This document shows, one piece after another, positions 17,389 through 25,660 of a stretch of DNA of 64,000 nt; positions within the stretch are counted from its first letter, which is position 1, and the number at the start of each line of letters is the position of its first letter. The translations under genes were made by a program, and so were the position numbers. The notes under the pieces are model-generated. The model saw nothing but the letters and a program-made list of their open reading frames with translations, searched no databases and was not told where the DNA came from. Origin of the DNA: Streptomyces sp. RKAG290 (GTDB taxonomy: Bacteria; Actinomycetota; Actinomycetes; Streptomycetales; Streptomycetaceae); the NCBI RefSeq assembly GCF_023701695.1, contig NZ_JAJOZC010000001.1:2852001-2916000 (forward strand). Direction: 5' to 3'.

Positions 17389-20349
17389 ATGGACCGTGAC
17401 AACGGGCCGCGCATGCGTGTTCCGGAGCAGCGAGCTCCGCAGCGGCAGCCGACCGACGACGCCGGCCTGCGCTTTTCCGTACTCGGCCCGGTACGGGCCT
17501 GGCGGGGCGGCGAGGTGCTCCCCTCGGGCTCACCGATGCAGCGCGCCCTGCTCGCCGCGCTCCTGCTGCGGGACGGCCGCACCGCCACCGCCGCCGAGCT
17601 CATCGACGCCCTCTGGGGCGACGAGCCGCCCTCCCAGGCGCTGGCCGCCGTACGGACGTACGCCTCCCGGCTCCGCAAGGTCCTGGACCCGCAGACGCTG
17701 GCGAGCGACTCCGGCGGCTACGCGATCCGCACCCGGCACGACGCCCTCGACGTGACCGTGGCCCAGGAGCTGGCGGCCGACGCCGAGAAGGCACGTGCGG
17801 CCGGCGACCGCGGCCGGGCCCGGACGCTGCTGAACCAGGCGCTCGGCCTGTGGGACGGCGAGGTGCTGGCCTCCGTGCCCGGCCCGTACGCCGAGAACCA
17901 GCGCACCCGGCTGGAGGAGTGGCGGCTCCAGCTCACCGAGACGCGTCTGGACCTGGACCTGGAGGTCGGCTGCCACGCGGAGGCCGTCTCCGAACTGACC
18001 GCGCTCACCGCCGCGCACCCGTTGCGCGAACGGCTGCGCGAGCTGCTGATGGTGGCCCTGTACCGCAGCGGCCGGCAGGCCGAGGCCCTCGCCGTGTACG
18101 CCGACACCCGCCGGCTGCTCGCCGAGGAACTGGGCGTCGACCCGCGCCCCGAACTCGCCCAGCTCCAGGCCCGCATCCTGCGGGCCGACGAGGAACTCGC
18201 CCGTCCGCCCGACGAGCCCGCCCCGGCGGCCGCACCGGTGCGTCCCGCGCAACTCCCCGCGACCGTGCCCGACTTCACCGGACGCGCCGCCTTCGTACGG
18301 GAGCTGAGCGACCGCCTCGTCACCTCCGACGGCTCCGTCATGGCGGTCTCCGCGCTGGCCGGCATCGGCGGCGTCGGCAAGACGACCCTGGCCGTGCACG
18401 TCGCCCACCAGGCCCGCAAGCACTTCCCGGACGGGCAGCTGTACGTCGACCTCCAGGGCGCCGGCTCCCGCGCCGCCGAGCCGGAGACGGTCCTCGGCGC
18501 CTTCCTGCGCGCCCTGGGCGCGGCGGACTCCTCGATCCCCGACTCCCTCGACGAACGCGCCGCGCTCTACCGCTCCACGCTCGACGGCCGCCGCATCCTG
18601 GTCCTGCTGGACAACGCCCACGACGCGGCCCAGATCCGCCCGCTGCTCCCCGGCACCGCGGGCTGCGCGGCGCTGATCACCAGCCGGGTCCGGATGGTCG
18701 ACCTGGCCGCCGCGCACCTGGTCGACCTGGACGTGATGTCCCCCGAGGAGGCGCTCCAGCTCTTCACCCGCATCGTGGGCGAGGAACGCATCAACTCCGA
18801 GCGCAAGGCCGCCCTGGACGTGGTCGCCGCCTGCGGCTTCCTGCCGCTGGCCATCCGCATCGCCGCCTCCCGGCTGGCCGCCCGCCGCACCTGGACGGTC
18901 TCGGTGCTGGCCGCCAAGCTCGCCGACGAGCGCCGCCGCCTGGACGAACTCCAGGCCGGCGACCTCGCGGTGAAGGCCACCTTCGAACTCGGCTACGGCC
19001 AGCTGGAACCCGCGCAGGCCCGCGCCTTCCGCCTCCTGGGCCTCGCCGACGGCCCGGACATCTCCCTGGCCGCGGCGGCCGCCCTGCTGAACCTGGACCC
19101 GCACACGGCGGAGGACCTGCTGGAGGCCCTGGTCGACACGTCGCTCCTGGAGTCCGCAGCGCCCGGCCGCTACCGCTACCACGACCTGGTCCGGCTCTAC
19201 GCGCGCTCCTGCGCGGAGCGGGACGAGCAGCCGCCGGTGGAGCGCGAGATGGCGTTGTCGCGGCTGCTGGACTTCTATCTGGCGACGGCCGCGGGGGTGT
19301 ACGCGCTGGAGCGGCCGGGGGACCGGCTGGTGGATCACCTGGAGCCGACGGAGCACGCGGGGCTGTCGTTCGGGAACCGGCACGCCGCCCTGGACTGGCT
19401 CTACGCGGAGGCGACCAATCTGCTCGCGTGCGTCTGCCAGGCCTCCCGCCCCGCGACTCTGCGCCGCGCCGTCGATCTTCTCTACGCCGCACTCGATCTG
19501 GGTGAGTCGGGGGCGAACTCGAAGCAGTACGAGGCAGCGGCACTCACGGTCAGGGAGGCTTCGCGGGCCTGTGGTGACCCCCGGGCCGAGGGCCGGGCGG
19601 TCATGTCACTGGCCAATGTGCACCAGCTGGCCGGACGCTTCGACCGCGCCGACCGAGAGGCGCAGGAGGCCATGCGGCTGGCGGACACGGTCAAGGACCT
19701 GCTCCCCATCTGCTGGGCAGCCAACGCCCGGGGCATCATCGCCCTCTACCAGAACCGTCACGCCGACGGCGAGGCCTTCCTGACGCAGGCCATCGAGGCG
19801 TTCCGCAGCGACGGAAACCGCCCGGGCGAGGCCAGCGCCCTGTGCAACCTCTCGCGCATTCACCTGGCCACCGGCCGGACGCCGAGCGCCATCACGCTCG
19901 CGCGGTCGGGTATCGAGATCTACGACTCCCTGCGGCACGCGCTCCGCGGCGCGAACGCACGCTACGCCCTGGGGATGGCCCTGACGCAGAGCATGCAGCT
20001 CGCCTCCGCCACGGCCCAGTTGAACGAGGCACTGGAGGTCTTCCGGGACAGCCGGCAGAGACTCTGGGAAGGCATGACGCTGTTCCGGCTGGCGGAGGTC
20101 GACATCGCCGCCGGGCACTTCGCCCAGGCGGCCCAGTACTCCGAGTCGGCACTCACCGTCCTGCGGGGCATCGGCGGCGAGTGGCGGCGCGGAAACGTAC
20201 TGACCGTCCTGGGGCGGGCACTCGACGGAATCGGTCAGACCGGACGGGCCCGGGTCTGCTGGCGTGAGGCCCTCGGCATCTACGAGGAACTCGACTCCCC
20301 CGAGGCCGAGGCCGTCCGGTCCCTGCTCGCTCCGGCCGCGGCCGCCTGA
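17389..20349 (+). CDS. afsR: AfsR-type pleiotropic regulator (SARP with NB-ARC and TPR)
   Basis: 986-residue global regulator of secondary metabolism that is phosphorylated by AfsK and activates afsS. Domains in order: OmpR-type winged helix (about 30-105), bacterial transcriptional activation domain (about 110-255), NB-ARC ATPase with P-loop GIGGVGKTTLA at residue 325 and LVLLDNAHDAAQI, and C-terminal TPRs (about 640-986). The start is ATG 17389, with AGGGGGC upstream; ATG 17305 is an alternative. Length (S. coelicolor AfsR has 993 residues), the N-terminal VLGPVRAWRGGE block, and the adjacent afsS with an AfsR-box identify it as AfsR rather than another SARP. Confidence 0.92.
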   Translation: MDRDNGPRMRVPEQRAPQRQPTDDAGLRFSVLGPVRAWRGGEVLPSGSPMQRALLAALLLRDGRTATAAELIDALWGDEPPSQALAAVRTYASRLRKVLDPQTLASDSGGYAIRTRHDALDVTVAQELAADAEKARAAGDRGRARTLLNQALGLWDGEVLASVPGPYAENQRTRLEEWRLQLTETRLDLDLEVGCHAEAVSELTALTAAHPLRERLRELLMVALYRSGRQAEALAVYADTRRLLAEELGVDPRPELAQLQARILRADEELARPPDEPAPAAAPVRPAQLPATVPDFTGRAAFVRELSDRLVTSDGSVMAVSALAGIGGVGKTTLAVHVAHQARKHFPDGQLYVDLQGAGSRAAEPETVLGAFLRALGAADSSIPDSLDERAALYRSTLDGRRILVLLDNAHDAAQIRPLLPGTAGCAALITSRVRMVDLAAAHLVDLDVMSPEEALQLFTRIVGEERINSERKAALDVVAACGFLPLAIRIAASRLAARRTWTVSVLAAKLADERRRLDELQAGDLAVKATFELGYGQLEPAQARAFRLLGLADGPDISLAAAAALLNLDPHTAEDLLEALVDTSLLESAAPGRYRYHDLVRLYARSCAERDEQPPVEREMALSRLLDFYLATAAGVYALERPGDRLVDHLEPTEHAGLSFGNRHAALDWLYAEATNLLACVCQASRPATLRRAVDLLYAALDLGESGANSKQYEAAALTVREASRACGDPRAEGRAVMSLANVHQLAGRFDRADREAQEAMRLADTVKDLLPICWAANARGIIALYQNRHADGEAFLTQAIEAFRSDGNRPGEASALCNLSRIHLATGRTPSAITLARSGIEIYDSLRHALRGANARYALGMALTQSMQLASATAQLNEALEVFRDSRQRLWEGMTLFRLAEVDIAAGHFAQAAQYSESALTVLRGIGGEWRRGNVLTVLGRALDGIGQTGRARVCWREALGIYEELDSPEAEAVRSLLAPAAAA

Positions 20350-20359
20350 CGCACGGCGC

Positions 20360-20381
20360 GTTCATCGTTCGTTTATCGCGG
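20360..20381 (+). promoter_or_regulatory. AfsR/PHO-box-like direct repeat in the afsS promoter
   Basis: Two abutting 11-mers, GTTCATCGTTC and GTTTATCGCGG, fit the PHO-box form GKTCAYYYRSG on one face of the helix. AfsR and PhoP are known to compete for such repeats at afsS in S. coelicolor. It sits about 180 bp before the afsS start and directly after afsR. Confidence 0.75.
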
Positions 20382-20555
20382 GACGCCATTGTCGTACCTG
20401 TCGATCCGTCGCGTCGGGGGGCAGACGGGGGCGACAGCGGCCGCAGGATTAATGTGAGCGGCCCGAGAGGCCCGTCCGGCAGTCCACGGGGGAACAGCCG
20501 GACGGGCCTCGTCAAGTCAGTGCGCAGTGCACCCAGAGAGGGAGAGTTGACCATC

Positions 20556-20720
20556 ATGGCCGACGCGAAGAAGCAGGACCCGATCACCAAGCCCGCTGAC
20601 CAGCACGCGACCGGTGAGCCGGCGGCCCCGGTCACGACGCAGGATCAGCACGCGACGGGCGAAGAGGTAACCACTCTGGACCAGCACGCCACGTCGGAGC
20701 CGTTCAAGCCGGCCAAGTAG
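20556..20720 (+). CDS. afsS: AfsS, small secondary-metabolism activator
   Basis: 54-residue acidic protein whose transcription is activated by phosphorylated AfsR and which raises antibiotic production. It consists largely of three copies of DQHAT followed by G/S-E (ADQHATGEP, QDQHATGEE, LDQHATSEP), the hallmark of AfsS. S. coelicolor AfsS is slightly longer (63 residues). ATG 20556 has GAGAGGGAGAG upstream. It stands directly downstream of afsR with its own promoter region and a terminator at 20740-20776. The biochemical mode of action is not known. Confidence 0.92.
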   Translation: MADAKKQDPITKPADQHATGEPAAPVTTQDQHATGEEVTTLDQHATSEPFKPAK

Positions 20721-20739
20721 ACCAAACCAGCACGGGGAA

Positions 20740-20776
20740 CGGCCGCGGCGGCGCGGAGGGGGAGCCGTCGCGGCCG
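20740..20776 (+). terminator. Terminator of afsS
   Basis: Arms CGGCCGCGGCGG (20740-20751) and CCGTCGCGGCCG (20765-20776) pair with one mismatch around a 13-nt loop, 20 bp past the afsS stop and before the convergent ligase gene. Confidence 0.65.
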
Positions 20777-20813
20777 CTGTGCGTCCGCGTGGCCGGGAAC
20801 GGGGGAGCCGGGG

Positions 20814-22370
20814 TTATCCCCGCCCCCGCAGCTCCCCCTTCACCACCTTGCCGCTGGCGTTGCGCGGCAGTTCGCTGACGAACTCCACCGCCCTGGGCAC
20901 CTTGTAGTTCGCCATCTCCCGCCGCGACCAGGCGATCAGGTCGTCCGCCGTCACGGTCGCGCCCCGGCGGCGCACCGCGTAGGCCTTGCCGACCTCGCCG
21001 AGGCGGGGGTCGGGGATGCCGATCACGGCCACATCGGCCACGTCCGGGTGCAGGCCCAGCAGCTGTTCGATCTCCGCGGGGTAGGCGTTGAAGCCGCCGA
21101 CGATGAACATGTCCTTGATCCGGTCCGTGATCCGGAGGCTGCCGTCCTCCTCCAGGACGCCCACGTCGCCGGTGTGCAGCCAGCCGTCGGACGTGATGGT
21201 GGCGGCCGTGGTCTCCGGGTCCTCGAAGTAGCCCCGCATCACGTGGAAGCCGCGGACCAGGATCTCGCCGGGCTCACCGGGGGCGGCCAGGACCCGGACC
21301 TCCGTGCCGGGGATCGGCCGGCCCGAGGTCGAGGCGATCGTGGCGGGCGGGTCGCCGCGACGGCACATGGTGACGATGCCGCTCGCCTCGGAGAGGCCGT
21401 AGGCGGTCAGGACCGTGTCGATGCCGAGTTCGGTGCGCAGGCGCTCCACCAGTTGCAGCGGCACTACCGCCGCTCCCGTGACCACCAGGCGCAGGGCCGA
21501 GAGGTCGTGGGAGGCGCGGGCCGGGTGGTCGAGGAGGGACTGGTGGAGGGTGGGCGGGCCGGGGAGGACCGAGATGCGCTCGGCGGCGATGTTGGCGAGC
21601 ACCGTGTCCACGTTGAAGACCGGCTGCGGGATCATCGTGGCCCCCCGCATCAGGCACGCGATGACGCCCGCCTTGTAGCCGAAGGTGTGGAAGAAGGGGT
21701 TCACGATCAGATAGCGGTCGCCCTCGCGCAGGCCGGCCAGGTCGCTCCAGATCGCGTAGCAGCGCAGGGTCTGGGCATGGCTGATGACCGCCCCCTTGGG
21801 GCGGCCCGTGGTGCCGGAGGTGTAGATGATGTCGGAAGGGTTCGAAGGCGCGATGGTGGCGGCCCGGGTGCGGACCGCCTCGGGCGCGACCCGCTCCCCG
21901 GAGGCCAGGAAGTCCTTCCAGGTGACGTAGTCGTCGGGCGCGGTGTCGGCGAGCACCACCACCTTCTCCAGGTGCGGCAGTGCGGTCGCCGCCCGGCGCA
22001 GGGACGCCACGTAGGACGTGCCGAGGAAGGTGCCCGTGATGAAGAGCAGCTTGGCGCGGCTCCGTTCCAGGACGTACGCCGCCTCCGTGCCCTTGAAGCG
22101 GGTGTTGAGCGGGACCAGGACCGCGCCGGCCGTCACCGCCCCCAGCGCGGAGACGATCCAGTCCGCCGTGTTGGGCGCCCAGACCGCGACCCGGTCCCCC
22201 GGCTCCACGCCCGAGGCCATGCACGCGGCGGCTGCCCGCTCCACGCGTTCGCCCAGCTCCGTGTACGTGATCCTGGTGCGGCCCTCGACCACCGCCTCCC
22301 GGTCGCCGTACCGTCGCGCCGCCGCCCGTACCAGATTCGGGACGGTGGACCATTCCTCGTCGCCGCGCAT
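20814..22370 (-). CDS. FadD3-like acyl-CoA ligase
   Basis: ATP/AMP-dependent CoA ligase of 518 residues from ATG 22370. ANL motifs: SGTTGRPKGAVISH (P-loop), AYGLSEASG, WLHTGDVGVLEEDG, DRIKDMFIVGGFNAYPAEIE, and the C-terminal lysine in NASGKVVKGEL. The central block (NPFFHTFGYKAGVIACLMRGA, VLPGPPTLHQSLLDHPAR) closely recalls mycobacterial FadD3, which activates the steroid C/D-ring acid HIP. The true substrate here may differ. It shares the operator at 22404-22418 with the divergent thiolase operon. Confidence 0.87.
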   Translation of the reverse strand: MRGDEEWSTVPNLVRAAARRYGDREAVVEGRTRITYTELGERVERAAAACMASGVEPGDRVAVWAPNTADWIVSALGAVTAGAVLVPLNTRFKGTEAAYVLERSRAKLLFITGTFLGTSYVASLRRAATALPHLEKVVVLADTAPDDYVTWKDFLASGERVAPEAVRTRAATIAPSNPSDIIYTSGTTGRPKGAVISHAQTLRCYAIWSDLAGLREGDRYLIVNPFFHTFGYKAGVIACLMRGATMIPQPVFNVDTVLANIAAERISVLPGPPTLHQSLLDHPARASHDLSALRLVVTGAAVVPLQLVERLRTELGIDTVLTAYGLSEASGIVTMCRRGDPPATIASTSGRPIPGTEVRVLAAPGEPGEILVRGFHVMRGYFEDPETTAATITSDGWLHTGDVGVLEEDGSLRITDRIKDMFIVGGFNAYPAEIEQLLGLHPDVADVAVIGIPDPRLGEVGKAYAVRRRGATVTADDLIAWSRREMANYKVPRAVEFVSELPRNASGKVVKGELRGRG

Positions 22371-22403
22371 CGCATGCCCTCCCGCCGAACAGAACCGCAA
22401 TAG

Positions 22404-22418
22404 CTGACTATCCGTCAG
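22404..22418. promoter_or_regulatory. Catabolic-regulon operator, copy 2 (divergent)
   Basis: CTGACTATCCGTCAG, one mismatch from the 6-3-6 palindrome, lies between the divergent ligase (start 22370) and thiolase (start 22472) genes and can control both. Confidence 0.72.
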
Positions 22419-22471
22419 ATTAGCTGTAGCCTCCTCCGCTGTCAGCAGTCATGACGGCCTCGGAGGTGGCG

Positions 22472-23620
22472 GTGGCGACGCTCAAGGACAAGGCAGCGAT
22501 AGCCGGCATAGGGCAGACGCGGTTCGCGAAACACCTGCCCGAGTCGGAGAAGACCCTGGCCTGCCGGGCCATCGTCGCGGCGCTCGACGACGCGGGGATC
22601 GCCGCGTCGGAGGTGGACGCGTTCGCCTCGTACACGATGGAGGAGACCGACGAGGTCGAGGTCGCCAAGGCCATCGGGGCAGGTGACGTCACCTTCTTCA
22701 GCAAGGTGGGGTTCGGCGGCGGCGGCTCCTGCGCGACGCTCGCGCACCTGGCCGCGGCCGTCGCGACCGGGCAGGCGAGCGTGGGAGTCGCCTGGCGGTC
22801 ACGCAAGCGCGGGTCGGGGCCGCGCCCCTGGAAGAACACCGCGGTGCAGTTGCCGACGCCCGCCCAGTGGACCCGGCCGTACGGGCTGCTGCGGCCCGCC
22901 GACGAGATCGGGATGCTGGCACGGCGGTACATGCACGAGTACGGGGCGACCCGCGACCACCTCTTCAACGTCGCGCTGGCCTGCCGCAACCGGGCCAACC
23001 AGAACCCCGAGGCGGTGATGTTCGACCGGCCGCTGACCCGCGACATGTATATGACCTCGCGCTGGATCAGCGAGCCGCTCTGCCTCTTCGACAACTGCCT
23101 GGAGACGGACGGGGCGCTGGCCTGCGTCGTCGTCTCCGCGGAGCGGGCCCGCGACTGCCGGCAGAAGCCCGTCTACCTGCACTCCGTCGCCCAGGGGCTG
23201 CCCGCCCAGCACCACGGGATGGTCAACTACTGGAACGACGACCCGCTCACCGGACCGGCCTGGGCGGCCGCCCGACAGCTCTGGAAGCAGGCCGACTTCG
23301 GGCCCGACGACGTCGATGTGGCCCAGATCTACGACGCGTTCACCCCGCTCATCCCGCTCTCCCTGGAGGGGTACGGATTCTGCGGGCGCGGCGAGGGCGC
23401 CGCGTTCACCGAGGGCGGGGCGCTGGAGAGCGGCGGGCGGCTGCCGGTCAACACCGGGGGCGGCGGGCTCAGCGAGGGCTACGTGCACGGCTTCAACCTC
23501 ATCAACGAGGGCGTGAAGCAACTGCGCGGCACCTCCACCGCCCAGGTCCCGGACGCCTCGACCTGCCTGGTCACCGCCGGGGAGGGCGTGCCCACATCCG
23601 CCGTACTGCTGAGGAGCTGA
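22472..23620 (+). CDS. Thiolase-fold lipid-transfer protein family enzyme
   Basis: SCP2/thiolase-family enzyme that cleaves or transfers acyl-CoA, of the Ltp type that works with a DUF35 partner. I prefer GTG 22472 because GGAGG lies five bases upstream; ATG 22451 adds seven residues and has no ribosome site. About 382 residues: IAGIGQTRFAK at the start, a candidate nucleophile Cys in GGGGSCATLAHLAAA, IYDAFTPLIPLSLEGYGFC, and LPVNTGGGGLSEGYVHG. The DUF35 gene follows after five bases and a hydratase after that, forming one operon under the operator at 22404-22418. Confidence 0.87.
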   Translation: MATLKDKAAIAGIGQTRFAKHLPESEKTLACRAIVAALDDAGIAASEVDAFASYTMEETDEVEVAKAIGAGDVTFFSKVGFGGGGSCATLAHLAAAVATGQASVGVAWRSRKRGSGPRPWKNTAVQLPTPAQWTRPYGLLRPADEIGMLARRYMHEYGATRDHLFNVALACRNRANQNPEAVMFDRPLTRDMYMTSRWISEPLCLFDNCLETDGALACVVVSAERARDCRQKPVYLHSVAQGLPAQHHGMVNYWNDDPLTGPAWAAARQLWKQADFGPDDVDVAQIYDAFTPLIPLSLEGYGFCGRGEGAAFTEGGALESGGRLPVNTGGGGLSEGYVHGFNLINEGVKQLRGTSTAQVPDASTCLVTAGEGVPTSAVLLRS

Positions 23621-23625
23621 CCGAG

Positions 23626-24066
23626 ATGGACGGACTGCTGCTGCCCGTCGTGGACGAGGACGGCGCACCTTTCTGGGAGTACGCCGCCCGCGGAGAACTG
23701 CGCGTCCAGGCGTGCGCCGACCCGGACTGCGGACGGCTCCGCTTCCCGCCGCGGCCGTGCTGCCCGCACTGCCGGTCGTTCGAGAGCGAGTGGCGGGTGA
23801 TGAGCGGACGCGGCCGCATCTGGTCGTACGTGCTGCCGCATCCGCCGCTGCTGCCCGCCTACGCGGCGCAGGCCCCGTACAACGCCGTGGTGGTCGAGCT
23901 GGCCGATGCCCCGGAGATCCGGCTGGTCGGCAACGTGGTGAGCGGGCCGGACGCGCCGCTCGACTCGGTCGACCCGGCACGCCTGCGGATCGGGGCCGCG
24001 GTGAAGGCGGTCTTCTGCCCCGTCTCCCCCGAAGTGACCCTGGTCCGCTGGCTGCTGGAGCGGTGA
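23626..24066 (+). CDS. Zn-ribbon/OB-fold DUF35 protein
   Basis: 146-residue partner protein for thiolase-fold enzymes. The N-terminal rubredoxin-like zinc ribbon holds CADPDCGRLRFPPRPCCPHC, followed by an OB-fold with GRGRIWSYVLPHPP and YNAVVVELADAPEIRLVGN. ATG 23626 has GAGGAG upstream. In steroid degradation such proteins (ChsH2 DUF35 domain) bind Ltp aldolases and bring them acyl-CoA. Here the thiolase gene ends five bases upstream, so the pair probably forms a complex. Confidence 0.87.
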   Translation: MDGLLLPVVDEDGAPFWEYAARGELRVQACADPDCGRLRFPPRPCCPHCRSFESEWRVMSGRGRIWSYVLPHPPLLPAYAAQAPYNAVVVELADAPEIRLVGNVVSGPDAPLDSVDPARLRIGAAVKAVFCPVSPEVTLVRWLLER

Positions 24067-24072
24067 GCGGCG

Positions 24073-24852
24073 ATGGCGCTGCGCACGGAGACGGACAAGG
24101 AGACCGGGGTCGCGCTGCTCACCCTGGACCGGCCGGCGAGACACAACGCGATCGACCTCACGACGGCCGCCGAACTCGCCGCTGCCTGGCGGGCTTTCCG
24201 GTACGACGAGGAGGTACGGGCCGTCGTGCTGACCGGCGCGGGCGGCCGGGCGTTCTGCACCGGGATCGACCGGGGCGTGGAGATCCCGCAGCCTCCGTCC
24301 CCGTACACGATCGACGATCCGCTGCTGTCGATCGGGCCGAAGGCGAACGACCTGTGGAAGCCGGTGATCGCGGCCGTGGAGGGGATGGCCTGCGGCGGGG
24401 CGTTCTACCTGCTGGGTGAGGCGGAGTTCGTCATCGCGTCCGAGGAGGCGACGTTCTTCGACCCGCACACCACGTACGGCATGGTCAGCGCGTACGAGGC
24501 GATCTCGATGGCCCAGCGGATGCCGTTCGGCGAGGTCGCCCGGATGTCGCTGATGGGGACGGCCGAACGGGTCACGGCCCGCCGGGCCTACGAGACCGGG
24601 CTGGTCAGCGAGGTCACCCCGCCCGGTGGCGCGGTGGCGGCGGCACTGCGGGCGGCGGCGGTCATCGCCTCGTACCCGACGGGGGCGGTCCAGGGGACGG
24701 TCCGGGCCGTCTGGTCCGCGAAGGAGGCGGCGAGGACGCAGGCACTGGCCCATGCCCCGCACCTGATCGCACTCGGCAACCTGGCGCCGGAGCGGCAGGC
24801 GGAGCTGTTCGGGAGACGGGGCAGGGGTGGCGGCGAGCCGCGGCTCAGGTGA
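24073..24852 (+). CDS. Enoyl-CoA hydratase/isomerase family protein
   Basis: Crotonase-fold enzyme of 259 residues acting on enoyl-CoA. It opens with VALLTLDRPARHNAIDLTT, has the oxyanion-hole block VVLTGAGGRAFCTGIDRGVE and the second oxyanion segment AVEGMACGGAFYLLGEAEFVIAS. The usual first catalytic Glu region reads FDPHTTYGMVSAYEA, so the exact chemistry (hydratase, isomerase or hydrolase) is unclear. It is the last gene of the thiolase-DUF35-hydratase operon, six bases after DUF35. Confidence 0.85.
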   Translation: MALRTETDKETGVALLTLDRPARHNAIDLTTAAELAAAWRAFRYDEEVRAVVLTGAGGRAFCTGIDRGVEIPQPPSPYTIDDPLLSIGPKANDLWKPVIAAVEGMACGGAFYLLGEAEFVIASEEATFFDPHTTYGMVSAYEAISMAQRMPFGEVARMSLMGTAERVTARRAYETGLVSEVTPPGGAVAAALRAAAVIASYPTGAVQGTVRAVWSAKEAARTQALAHAPHLIALGNLAPERQAELFGRRGRGGGEPRLR

Positions 24853-24876
24853 GCGCGGGGCGGGTTCCTGGGCCCG

Positions 24877-25419
24877 TCAGTAGCTGAGCTCGGCCGTGAC
24901 CGAGCACTTCCTCACGCGGGACACCTTGCTCGGGCTGTCCATCCGGACGGCGACGGTCTTGGTCTCGCCGCCGTCCGCGTCCACGCTCAGCCTGCCGGTG
25001 TCGACGGTGTTGCCGAGCGCGTCGAGGAAGGTCACGTCCACCTGGTAGTTGTGGCTGCCGGCCGCGGTCGCGGTGAGCCGCACGGTGGAGGTGGTGACGG
25101 CCTTGCGCTTGCCCTTGCGGGGCTGCGCGCAGCGGAAGACGTAGGCGCGGGGCGCGTCGGTCGCGGTGGCGCTGGGGGTCGCGGTCCCGTAGGTGGAGCC
25201 GCTGGACGAGCTGCTCGACGAGCTGTAGTCGTCATCGTCGTCGTAGTCGGTGTCGTGGTAGGTGCCGTTGCTCTTCTTCGAGTTGGAACATCCGCCGCCA
25301 CTGCTGCTGCTGGACTTCCTGCTCTTGCTGCCGTGGCCGTGGCTGGAGCTGGAGAAGCCGGTGAGCGCGAGCACCACCGCGACCAGTACCACCGTCAGTT
25401 TCATGTGCTGCCGCATCAT
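24877..25419 (-). CDS. Secreted low-complexity protein
   Basis: 180 residues from ATG 25419 (AAGGGGGGC upstream). A signal peptide (MKLTVVLVAVVLALTGF, residues 6-22) is followed by a Ser/Gly/Lys-rich and then Asp-rich stretch (DTDYDDDDDYSSSSSSSS) and a C-terminal beta-rich domain of about 80 residues with two cysteines (FRCAQP, RKCSVTAEL) that may form a disulfide. The fold suggests an extracellular immunoglobulin-like or protease-inhibitor-like module, but I recognise no family. It lies between the catabolic operon and the afsK region. Confidence 0.65.
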   Translation of the reverse strand: MMRQHMKLTVVLVAVVLALTGFSSSSHGHGSKSRKSSSSSGGGCSNSKKSNGTYHDTDYDDDDDYSSSSSSSSGSTYGTATPSATATDAPRAYVFRCAQPRKGKRKAVTTSTVRLTATAAGSHNYQVDVTFLDALGNTVDTGRLSVDADGGETKTVAVRMDSPSKVSRVRKCSVTAELSY

Positions 25420-25660
25420 CGATGCCGCCCCCCTTGTGTTGTCGCTCGTGTTCCCGTGGCCCGGCCCCTGCTGGGGACGGCCGCGCGACACCGTAACGCA
25501 CAGCATGGGCCGTGCAGACCGGCGGCCCGGTCATGGCCCTGTCACGGTCTCGTCATCGTCTGGTGGCGTGGGTCATGCCCCCGGCGTAGCGTCGAGGCGA
25601 GAGCGGGACTGACCCGCGTCGCCGGCCGGCGGCGCACGGCACGACCGCAGGAGGCCGGAG

